From: Kiritimatiellia bacterium
Lineage (GTDB): Bacteria > Verrucomicrobiota > Kiritimatiellia > RFP12 > UBA3636
NCBI GenBank assembly: GCA_017413145.1
Contig: JAFPUX010000469.1
Location: forward strand, 1-12,423
Reading direction: 5' to 3'
Length of the DNA stretch: 12,423 bases
The notes under the pieces are model-generated. The model was given only the letters and a program-made list of their open reading frames with translations, searched no databases and was not told where the DNA came from. Each line of letters opens with the position of its first letter. Position 1 is the stretch's first letter. The translations under genes and the position numbers were made by a program. Below, in pieces: positions 7,197-12,423 of the stretch.

Positions 7197-7486
7197 CAGC
7201 TCAGGAAACAAAGGAATTCATCGATTGCGTCACCCACGAAGACTGCACCGTCCGCTGGCGCGACGGCGTCTACTGGTGCAACGGCGTCACGCACGATCCC
7301 AAAACGGGGGAATGCGCCGTCGCCGTCTGGCAGATCGATCCGACGAACTACGAGGACATCCGGGATTTGCTCGACTTCACGGGCCGTTCGGCCGACGAAT
7401 GCATGAAACGCTTTCTCGAAGACAAGTACTGGGACGGGAGGACGTTTTACGAAGTGGCCCCCGAAATGGAATGGATCGACCTGTAG
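7193..7486 (+). CDS. 97-residue acidic protein, function unknown (possible partner of the MGGR protein)
   Basis: This gene begins within the stop codon of the MGGR gene (ATGA) with AAAGGAG upstream, and ends 11 bases before the ImmA gene. The product is acidic, soluble and aromatic-rich. It has WRDGVYWCNG in the first half and S-A-D-E-C-M-K...WDGRTFYE near the end. The same two blocks (DGV.W and a late S.D/E...DGR) occur in the 95-residue product at 8933-9220, suggesting distant paralogues. Its size, acidity and coupled position are those of many immunity or antitoxin proteins, but nothing in the sequence proves that role. Confidence 0.72.
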   Translation: MTAQETKEFIDCVTHEDCTVRWRDGVYWCNGVTHDPKTGECAVAVWQIDPTNYEDIRDLLDFTGRSADECMKRFLEDKYWDGRTFYEVAPEMEWIDL

Positions 7487-7497
7487 GAGGAATGCGC

Positions 7498-8172
7498 ATG
7501 GAATCCAACTTGAAACTCGCCGCAGAACTGTTCGCCCGGACGCTGCCGCAGAAACCGGTCGACGACGATCCGGACGCCGCTCCGATCAAAATCCCGTGGA
7601 GACGATACGTCGAAATCGAAGACGCCGTCCTGGAGATGTATCGCCGGGCCGACGCCCGAACGATGCCGCTCGATGTTTTCGAGATCGCATTGTCCCTCGA
7701 TTGTTCGCCCATTCCATACCGCGCTCTGGGCCCCCAACTGTATCCCGCTCTCTCGAAATACAGCGAAGACGGGTTCACCGCCTGGCATCTGGGAAACAAA
7801 TGGGCCATCTACTACAACGATCGGAAACCATTTGTGCGGCAACGCTTCACGATCGCGCACGAACTGGGGCACGTCATGCTGGGACACAGGGAACACAGCG
7901 CCCTTGCCGAACATGAAGCCAACCACTTTGCGGCCGCGGCTTTGTGTCCTCTTCCCTTGCTTGCCCTCTATGACATTCGGCGCGTTCCGGAAATCGCCCG
8001 CATCTTCAAGATCAGCGAAGATTGCGCGGAGAAACGCTTGCGAGATCTGATCCGATGGGAAGCGCTCGAAGAGTGGAAGCGGAACCGCGACTTCGGCAAC
8101 GAAGTCCGTCAACGGTTCCAACTTCTCGAACCCTATCAAACGCTGATGTTCCAGGAGAAATCGTCGAGTTGA
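7498..8172 (+). CDS. ImmA/IrrE-family zinc metallopeptidase
   Basis: A 224-residue protein with the ImmA/IrrE hallmark HELGH at 121-125, preceded by RFTIA. A second ligand block follows at 138-150 (AEHEANHFAAAALC), where E140 is the expected third zinc ligand. Family members cleave or inactivate a cognate XRE repressor to switch on mobile-element or stress genes. The ATG at 7498 is chosen because GGAGG (7486-7490) is 7 bases away, against 1 base for the in-frame ATG at 7492. The first 35 residues are not part of the peptidase core, and residues about 160-224 form a basic helical tail. The partner repressor is probably the XRE protein three genes upstream. The stop overlaps the next start (TTGA). 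Confidence 0.87.
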   Translation: MESNLKLAAELFARTLPQKPVDDDPDAAPIKIPWRRYVEIEDAVLEMYRRADARTMPLDVFEIALSLDCSPIPYRALGPQLYPALSKYSEDGFTAWHLGNKWAIYYNDRKPFVRQRFTIAHELGHVMLGHREHSALAEHEANHFAAAALCPLPLLALYDIRRVPEIARIFKISEDCAEKRLRDLIRWEALEEWKRNRDFGNEVRQRFQLLEPYQTLMFQEKSSS

Positions 8173-8882
8173 ACGAACCGATCCAGACGGAGTTGTTTCC
8201 CGAGGAAGCGATTCCGGACGAACGAAGACGGCGGTCTTCGTCCGACCGTCGTCGCGATTCGATGTTCCTGCGAAACCAGTTCCCCGGTTTTGGAAAGTGG
8301 GGAATTCCTTTCGTCCGGAAACAATCTATGGATCTGGGCAACATCGGATTGATCGCGTGTACGAATACCGTGTTTCCCGATGACGAGAACTTCGATCTCG
8401 GAGTTCACTTCTTCGTGGACGATTTCCGGTTTCTCGACATCTACGACCATCCGGAAAAGACGCTTGCGAAATTCAAACAGTACAGATTCTGTTGCACGCC
8501 CGATTGTTCCGTCTACGGCGAGATGTCTCCTTGGCGTCAGATGGAATCGGTTGCCCACTCCCGTTGGATCGGCGCGTTCTGGCAGTCGAACGGAATGATC
8601 GTCGTGCCGACGGTCAGCTGGGATTCCTATGCGAGTTTCGAATTCTGTTTCGACGGGATCGAAGACGGTTCCGTTGTGGCCGTGGCGACGTATGGGTGCC
8701 GACAGGGCCGAGCCGGTTTTCTTCGCGGCTACTCCGCGATGTTAGACCACATCCGGCCCGAAGCCGTGATTTGTTATGGCCAACCCTTTCCGGGCATGCC
8801 CGGGCGGATCATTGCGATTCCGCCCCAGAACCCGCGCGAGCTGCATCGTGAATTACCTGTTCTGAAACGCGCTAAACATTGA
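8169..8882 (+). CDS. DUF4417 family protein, function unknown
   Basis: A 237-residue product when read from TTG at 8169, which overlaps the ImmA stop as TTGA and has AGGAG at 8153-8157. There is no ATG in a sensible place: the first in-frame one (8262) would cut into the conserved LRNQF block. The body matches my memory of DUF4417: LRNQF..FGK.GIPFV (34-49), LIACTNT (61-67), GVHFFVDDFRF (78-88), the RFCCTPDCSVYGEMSPWRQ region (106-124), SRWIGAFWQS (131-140), SFEFCFDGIE (156-165), and ICYG near 201-204. The family is common in phages and mobile elements and has no assigned reaction. Its translational coupling to ImmA points to a role in the same module. A basic run RRRRSSSDRRR (19-29) near the N-terminus is notable. 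Confidence 0.85.
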   Translation: MNEPIQTELFPEEAIPDERRRRSSSDRRRDSMFLRNQFPGFGKWGIPFVRKQSMDLGNIGLIACTNTVFPDDENFDLGVHFFVDDFRFLDIYDHPEKTLAKFKQYRFCCTPDCSVYGEMSPWRQMESVAHSRWIGAFWQSNGMIVVPTVSWDSYASFEFCFDGIEDGSVVAVATYGCRQGRAGFLRGYSAMLDHIRPEAVICYGQPFPGMPGRIIAIPPQNPRELHRELPVLKRAKH

Positions 8883-8932
8883 CGAGAATCCGACTGTCGA
8901 AACAATCTAAAACGTTGGGAGGGAATATAACA

Positions 8933-9220
8933 ATGGAAAACGAACCGGAACTTTTCAAGCCATCTCGTCTTCAAACCAAAGAAGGCTGGTTGGAACTGCT
9001 GGAAGAGTTCGGGCACGTCTGGTTCGCGCTGGACGGCGTGCGCTGGTTCGTCTTTCCGGAGGGACCGCACAAGTACGGCCTGTGCCGGTGGGAAGGGCCG
9101 GATGCGCCCAACTTCCCGCAGTGGGAGTTCGAATCCGAGGACGCCTTCCTGAACGCGAAGCTCTTCGACGGCCGCTCCATCCTGGAGAGACTGGACGACG
9201 TGCTGTGCTTCGAAGGATGA
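8933..9220 (+). CDS. 95-residue acidic small protein, distant paralogue of the 97-residue protein
   Basis: The ATG at 8933 has GGAGGG 9 bases upstream and is preferred over a TTG at 8879 that lacks support. The product is acidic, with LDGVRWFVFPEG and, near the end, SEDAFLNAKLFDGRS. Both blocks have counterparts in the 97-residue product at 7193-7486 in the same order and spacing. It lies 50 bases after the DUF4417 gene with its own strong ribosome site and is probably the last gene of the operon. Function unknown. Like its relative, it has the size and charge of an immunity-type protein. Confidence 0.7.
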   Translation: MENEPELFKPSRLQTKEGWLELLEEFGHVWFALDGVRWFVFPEGPHKYGLCRWEGPDAPNFPQWEFESEDAFLNAKLFDGRSILERLDDVLCFEG

Positions 9221-9366
9221 CCCCGCCAGCGTCCGAAACCTCCGACACCTCCGGGCTCGGCCCCGGCTGGGACAGCCAAGTCGGACCGCGGCTCGTCGTG
9301 GAACTCTTCGGCAGCGACGCGAACGGGCGGAAGATGATCGCGTGGGGGCGGCGGACTCGTGGTCCC

Positions 9367-9395
9367 TCCGGGGCGCGGCAAGCCGCGCCGCCGGA
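9367..9395. repeat. Long GC palindrome
   Basis: TCCGG-GGCGCGGC (9367-9379) faces GCCGCGCC-G-CCGGA (9382-9395) around an AA loop with one bulged G, a 13-bp stem. It sits 150 bases after the last gene of the XRE/ImmA operon, so it might help end that transcript, but there is no T-run. It shares its arrangement with the palindrome and 19-mer at 555-612. Confidence 0.5.
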
Positions 9396-9404
9396 CGGCC
9401 CTGT

Positions 9405-9423
9405 CTCGCCGCTTCGCGGCTCG
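9405..9423. repeat. 19-bp dispersed repeat, copy 2
   Basis: Identical over 19 bases to 594-612, nearly 9 kb away on the other side of the R-M operon. Again it lies just downstream of a GC palindrome. Confidence 0.6.
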
Positions 9424-9453
9424 CTGAAGGCGGTCGACAACGGTCCTTTCACG

Positions 9454-9508
9454 CGCGGCGGCGTGCCGCCGCGTCATCGAGCCCGCTCCGCGCGGGGCGC
9501 GGCGGAGC
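9454..9508. repeat. Two further GC palindromes
   Basis: CGCGGCGGC (9454-9462) pairs with 9465-9473 around GT. GCTCCGC (9485-9491) pairs with GCGGAGC (9502-9508). Along with 9367-9395 they make a cluster of three hairpins in 140 bases immediately before the ATPase promoter. Confidence 0.45.
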
Positions 9509-9546
9509 CGGCGCCCGATGCGGAGGGGGATTGCGAAAATTATCCG

Positions 9547-9575
9547 TTGCCGAAATCGGTCCATTGTGATAGGAT
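9547..9575 (+). promoter_or_regulatory. Promoter of the AAA ATPase gene, inside an inverted repeat
   Basis: TTGCCG (9547-9552), 17 bases, TAGGAT (9570-9575). The inverted repeat GCCGAAATC / GATTTCGGC (9550-9558 and 9573-9581) covers part of both boxes, so a protein bound to it would block transcription. The ATPase ATG at 9605 follows GGAGG at 9595-9599. Confidence 0.65.
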
Positions 9576-9581
9576 TTCGGC
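9550..9581. repeat. 9-bp inverted repeat, upstream copy
   Basis: GCCGAAATC (9550-9558) and GATTTCGGC (9573-9581) with a 14-base spacer. The same arms recur after the ATPase gene at 11034-11066. Confidence 0.65.
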
Positions 9582-9604
9582 ACTTGATAACAACGGAGGA
9601 CAAC

Positions 9605-11017
9605 ATGATCGGGCGGGAACGCGAGCAGGAAATCCTGATGGAGGCGGCGACGGCGCGGGAACCGCGGTTCGTCGCCGTCTACGGACGGCGACGGGTGGGA
9701 AAGACGTTTCTGGTCCGCCAGACGTTCCGCGATTCGTTCGCGTTCCGCCACACGGGAATGGCGACCGGTTCGATGCCGGACCAGCTGAAGAGCTTCCAGG
9801 GTTCGCTGAAGGACTTCGGCTACCGGGACTGCCCGCTTCCCGCCGACTGGATCGAGGCGTTCCGGCTGCTCCGGGAGCTGCTCGAACGGAGCCGGAAAAG
9901 ACGGAAGGTGGTCTTTATCGACGAACTGCCGTGGCTTGACACGCGCAAGTCCCGATTCCTTCCCGCGTTCGAGCATTTCTGGAACGGCTGGGCGTCCGGA
10001 CGGAAGGACGTCTGCCTCGTCGTCTGCGGTTCGGCGACGTCCTGGATCCTGAACAAGGTGATCCGCTCCCGCGGCGGGCTCCACAACCGCGTAACGGACC
10101 GGATCCGGCTCGATCCGTTCTCCCTCGGCGAATGCGAACGCTACGCGAAGTCCCGCGGACTCGCCTTCGACCGCTTCCAGATCGTCCAGCTCTACATGGT
10201 CTTCGGCGGAGTGCCGTTCTACTGGAGCCAGTTGAAGCCCGGAGGAAGCATGTCCGGATGCGTCGATTCGCTCCTGTTCGCGAAAAGGGGAGCGCTCCGC
10301 GGGGAGTTCGACGAACTGTTCCGATCGCTGTTTCGGCGGCCCGAGCCCTACGTTCGGATCGTCGAGGCGCTCGGAACCCGGAAGTCCGGACTGACGCGGG
10401 AGGAAATCGCCAGGAAGGCCGCGCCCGACGACAGCGGCCATCTGACCGGGTATCTAGCCGAACTGGAAGAATGCGGCTTCGTGCGAAAATACGAAGCGTT
10501 CGGCAAACGCGCGAAAGGGGCGCTCCACCAGCTCGTCGATCCGTTCGTCCTCTTCCACTACGCGTTCGTGCGGCAGAACGTCCGAGGGGACGAACGGTTC
10601 TGGTCGCATTCGCTCCGGCGGCCCGTCCGCACCGCGTGGGAGGGAATCGCCTTCGAACTGGTCTGCCTGGAGCACGTAGACCGGATCAAGGCCGCGCTCG
10701 GCGTCTCCGGAGTCCTCACGACCGTTTCCTCGTGGTCGTGCCCGCCCGCGGACGGGCGTCCGGGCGCGCAGGTCGATTTGGTACTGGAACGGGACGACCG
10801 GGTCGTCGACCTGTGCGAAATGAAGTTCTCGCCCGAAGCGGTCCGCCTCGACGGAAAGGCGGCGGAAAACATCCGCAACAAGGCGGAACGGTTCGGCGAA
10901 ACGACGGGAACCCGGTCTGCCGTACACATCGTCGTCGTCACACCGGTCGGTCTCGTCCGGAACCGCCACGCCGAGGAAGTCCAGAACGTCGTGACGATGT
11001 CGGACCTCTTTCGCTGA
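9605..11017 (+). CDS. AAA ATPase with C-terminal DUF234 / PD-(D/E)XK-like domain
   Basis: A 470-residue protein of the archaeal/bacterial ATPase family (PF01637 type). Walker A GRRRVGKT is at 27-34 and Walker B VVFIDEL at 102-108. CGSATSWI near 151-158 is the sensor-1 strand. A winged-helix segment spans about 260-310 (EALGTRKSGLTREEIA...). The C-terminal domain carries a nuclease-like set E376, D401 and E415-x-K417 (QVDLVLE...DLCEMKFS), which is typical of DUF234. These ATPases occur in many copies in some genomes and behave like mobile or defence-associated genes. No substrate is known. GGAGG at 9595-9599 supports the start at 9605 over in-frame upstream codons. It has its own promoter and identical inverted repeats on both sides, so it forms an independent unit. 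Confidence 0.9.
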   Translation: MIGREREQEILMEAATAREPRFVAVYGRRRVGKTFLVRQTFRDSFAFRHTGMATGSMPDQLKSFQGSLKDFGYRDCPLPADWIEAFRLLRELLERSRKRRKVVFIDELPWLDTRKSRFLPAFEHFWNGWASGRKDVCLVVCGSATSWILNKVIRSRGGLHNRVTDRIRLDPFSLGECERYAKSRGLAFDRFQIVQLYMVFGGVPFYWSQLKPGGSMSGCVDSLLFAKRGALRGEFDELFRSLFRRPEPYVRIVEALGTRKSGLTREEIARKAAPDDSGHLTGYLAELEECGFVRKYEAFGKRAKGALHQLVDPFVLFHYAFVRQNVRGDERFWSHSLRRPVRTAWEGIAFELVCLEHVDRIKAALGVSGVLTTVSSWSCPPADGRPGAQVDLVLERDDRVVDLCEMKFSPEAVRLDGKAAENIRNKAERFGETTGTRSAVHIVVVTPVGLVRNRHAEEVQNVVTMSDLFR

Positions 11018-11033
11018 CGGGATTCCATCACGC

Positions 11034-11066
11034 GCCGAAATCAATTCTGGATTTCACGATTTCGGC
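11034..11066. repeat. 9-bp inverted repeat, downstream copy
   Basis: GCCGAAATC (11034-11042) and GATTTCGGC (11058-11066) with a 15-base spacer, 16 bases after the ATPase stop. The arms are identical to 9550-9581, and the spacers differ. As RNA it would form a 9-bp hairpin; no T-run follows. Confidence 0.65.
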
Positions 11067-11149
11067 ATCATATGCGCAGGCCTGGAGATTCGTCCCCGGA
11101 TCGGGACGGCCGGGTCGTCCTCTGCAACGACGACGTCAACGCGTTCCAT

Positions 11150-11170
11150 CACGAGGCCGCGTGCCTCGTG
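11150..11170. repeat. 8-bp inverted repeat upstream of pyrE
   Basis: CACGAGGC (11150-11157) and GCCTCGTG (11163-11170) with loop CGCGT. It lies 30 bases before the pyrE -35 box and could be an operator, a weak terminator for upstream transcription, or a chance palindrome within the ClpS-like frame. Confidence 0.35.
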
Positions 11171-11200
11171 CTGGCCCGGGCGCCCCTTGCGGCGCGCCGG

Positions 11201-11229
11201 TGGACACGGCGGGCGAATTGTGAGAGAAT
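11201..11229 (+). promoter_or_regulatory. Promoter of pyrE
   Basis: TGGACA (11201-11206), 17 bases, GAGAAT (11224-11229). The -10 region GTGAGAGAATGC is identical over 12 bases to that of the XRE operon promoter (6433-6444). No attenuator-like leader is visible; the predicted 5' UTR is about 26 bases. Confidence 0.65.
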
Positions 11230-11262
11230 GCGCGGCCGTTGAAACCCCTCCCCTTCCCCGCC

Positions 11263-11835
11263 ATGACCGAACAAGACGTCCTCTCCGTCCTTTCCGAAAC
11301 CGGCGCGCTGCTGCGCGGCCACTTCGAGCTCCGCTCCGGGCTGCACAGCCCCGAGTTCTTCCAGTGCGCGAACCTGCTGCGCTGGCCGCGCAAGGCCGAG
11401 CGGCTTTGCGCCGAGCTCGCCGCGAAGATCCCCGCGGACCTCGCGGCGGCGGCAACGACCGTCGTCTCGCCCGCGCTCGGCGGCATCCTCGTCGGCCACG
11501 AGGTGGCGCGCGCGCTCGACAAAAAGTGCATCTTCGCGGAAAAGAAGGACGGCGCGCTCGTCATGCGGCGCTTCGCGGTCGAGCCGGGCGAACCGTGCAT
11601 CGTCGCGGAGGACGTCGTGACGCGCGGCGGCCGCGTGCAGGAGACGATCGACATCGTCGAAAACCTCGGCGGGCGCGTGCTCGCGGTCGTCACGCTCGTG
11701 GACCGCAGCGGCGGCAAGGCGTCGTTCGGCGCGATCCCGCACTTCTCGCTCCTGAAGATGGAGCCCGTGACGTGGGAGCCCGCCGCGTGCCCGCTTTGCG
11801 CGGCCGGCGGCAAGCCGGTCCACCCGGGCTCCTAG
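11263..11835 (+). CDS. pyrE: Orotate phosphoribosyltransferase
   Basis: PyrE converts orotate and PRPP to orotidine 5'-phosphate in pyrimidine synthesis in the cytoplasm. The 190-residue product shows the family pattern of the 'therm' subgroup: ETGALLRGHFELRSGLHSP near 11-29, VSPALGGILVGHE in the middle, and the PRPP loop EDVVTRGG at 116-123 with R at the position that is usually T. A C-terminal CPLCxxGGKPVHPGS tail is typical of that subgroup. The ATG at 11263 matches the usual N-terminus (MTEQDV); a TTG at 11239 in frame would add eight residues and sits at the predicted +1. No Shine-Dalgarno is visible. Its stop codon shares bases with the stop of the convergent transporter gene. Confidence 0.93.
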   Translation: MTEQDVLSVLSETGALLRGHFELRSGLHSPEFFQCANLLRWPRKAERLCAELAAKIPADLAAAATTVVSPALGGILVGHEVARALDKKCIFAEKKDGALVMRRFAVEPGEPCIVAEDVVTRGGRVQETIDIVENLGGRVLAVVTLVDRSGGKASFGAIPHFSLLKMEPVTWEPAACPLCAAGGKPVHPGS

Positions 11836-12423
11836 CGCGCCGCCGCGACGCGGCGCTCGATCCGGAGCGAGACGACCGAGAACAGCAGGCCGGCGACGCC
11901 GGAGACGGCGAGCAACGCGAAGACGCGCGTCCAACCGGCGCCGGCGTCGACCGCGCGGCCGAGCATCCACGCCGCGAGCGACGAGCCGACGTAGCAGACC
12001 GTGTCGACGATCCCCGCGACGAGCGCCGCGTCGAAGATGTTCCGGTAGGCAAGGCAGAAGATGCTCGTGATGGCGTTGGTGACCATCACCATCGCGAGGT
12101 AGACGCCCGCGAACGCGACCACGGCGAGCGCGAGCGACGGCAGGCCGATGCCCAGCAGCGCGAGCGCGGCGAAGGCGGTCCCGACGGCGAAGCAGACCGT
12201 CGTCATCGCCGAGACAAGCGGCTGCCGCTCGTGGAATCGTTTGTTGAGGAACGCGCCCGCGAGCCCGACGAACGGCAGCGCGAGCGCGAGCAGGATGGAG
12301 AGCGATTCGCGCAGCCCGAACGCGTCCTGGAGGACCTTCGGCGCCCAGGTCGAGAGTCCGTCGCGCAGGTAGCCGCACGCGCCGCAGGAAAGCGCCGTGG
12401 CGGCGACGAGCGCCGCGACCGGC
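11832..12423 (-). CDS. MFS transporter, C-terminal half (runs off the window)
   Basis: The visible 196 residues form about five to six hydrophobic segments, as expected for the second half of a 12-helix major facilitator protein. An LRDGLSTWAPKVLQD-type loop lies between helices near the window edge, which recalls the organophosphate:Pi antiporter branch (GlpT/UhpT-like). A basic RFHERQ loop, a long hydrophobic core and a short basic RIERRVAAAR tail follow. An internal ATG at 12206 is not the start, because the frame stays open and membrane-like to base 12423. Substrate cannot be assigned. The gene converges on pyrE and their stops overlap in CTAG (11832-11835). Confidence 0.8.
   Translation of the reverse strand, partial: PVAALVAATALSCGACGYLRDGLSTWAPKVLQDAFGLRESLSILLALALPFVGLAGAFLNKRFHERQPLVSAMTTVCFAVGTAFAALALLGIGLPSLALAVVAFAGVYLAMVMVTNAITSIFCLAYRNIFDAALVAGIVDTVCYVGSSLAAWMLGRAVDAGAGWTRVFALLAVSGVAGLLFSVVSLRIERRVAAAR

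Larger units (their letters stand above)
9221..9604 (+). other. Palindrome-rich intergenic stretch with a short open frame
   Basis: There is no confident gene in this 384-base gap. A frame starting ATG at 9217 (overlapping the previous stop as ATGA) stays open past the ATPase start. Its first 45 codons have coding-like GC-rich third positions and include LVVELFGSDA, which faintly recalls the N-terminus of S-adenosylmethionine decarboxylase. The remainder is low-complexity and is probably not translated. Three strong GC palindromes, a 19-bp dispersed repeat, then the promoter and leader of the ATPase gene fill the rest. Confidence 0.5.
11072..11242 (+). pseudogene. Possible truncated ClpS-adaptor remnant
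   Basis: A 56-codon frame whose first half reads DGRVVLCNDDVNAF, matching the conserved VVL-NDDVN core of ClpS, the adaptor that hands N-degron substrates to ClpAP. It is followed directly by HHEAACLVLARAPL, which looks more like the later VHHEG...VVL part of ClpS, as if about 25 internal residues were lost. ClpS is normally about 80-110 residues. There is no ribosome binding site, and the ATPase's downstream repeat ends 5 bases before the ATG. The pyrE promoter lies inside its 3' end. It could be chance similarity. Confidence 0.3.

Noticed and set aside
6476..9220. Complete prophage or integrative element
   Set aside because: Only regulator-type and small phage-like genes are present; there is no integrase, terminase, portal or replication gene in the window and no tRNA-type attachment duplication was seen.
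9518..9604. N-terminal extension of the ATPase to an upstream start
   Set aside because: It would place the coding region over the promoter and inverted repeat. The ATG at 9605 has a GGAGG site and gives the usual M-x-GRE family start.
11149..12378. 409-residue minus-strand frame across pyrE and the transporter
   Set aside because: It is extremely Arg/Ala-rich, and it contradicts the PRPP-binding motif frame of pyrE and the membrane-segment frame of the transporter.

Overview
This is a GC-rich bacterial window with no rRNA or tRNA. Two housekeeping edges enclose an accessory region. On the left is the start of uvrA (minus strand, runs off the window). On the right are pyrE (plus) and the C-terminal half of an MFS transporter (minus, runs off the window). 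The high GC content, the DUF234-type AAA ATPase, and the thermophile-type PyrE with a Cys-pair tail would fit an uncultured PVC-group or related anaerobe. That placement is a guess; nothing here fixes the phylum.

Left to right: uvrA is read leftwards from a promoter whose predicted +1 is the A of its ATG, so the mRNA looks leaderless. The 553-base gap to the next gene holds a large GC palindrome, an 8-bp tandem repeat, and a candidate stand-alone structured RNA (about 761-936) with its own promoter and terminator. At 1067-6267 lies a two-gene restriction-modification operon joined by an ATGA overlap. It encodes a 377-aa methyltransferase-like subunit and a 1356-aa protein that fuses a GIY-YIG (T5orf172-like) nuclease domain, an SF2 helicase and an Eco57I-like adenine methyltransferase. 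The C-terminal part of the large gene, where target recognition is expected, is visibly less GC-rich.

At 6476-9220, behind a near-consensus sigma70 promoter, is a tightly packed operon: an XRE repressor, a 125-aa 'MGGR' protein resembling phage-associated C-terminal domains, a 97-aa protein, an ImmA/IrrE metallopeptidase, a DUF4417 protein and a 95-aa protein that looks distantly related to the 97-aa one. XRE plus ImmA suggests a derepressible switch of the kind used by mobile elements, here controlling cargo of unknown function.

A 384-base GC-palindrome-rich stretch follows. Next is a 470-aa AAA ATPase with a DUF234/PD-(D/E)XK-like C-terminus, bracketed on both sides by the same 9-bp inverted repeat. 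Between it and pyrE is a short reading frame resembling a damaged ClpS adaptor. pyrE has its own promoter and its stop codon interlocks with that of the convergent MFS gene.

Together the centre looks like a defence/mobile island built from at least three separately promoted modules: the R-M operon, the XRE/ImmA operon and the ATPase.
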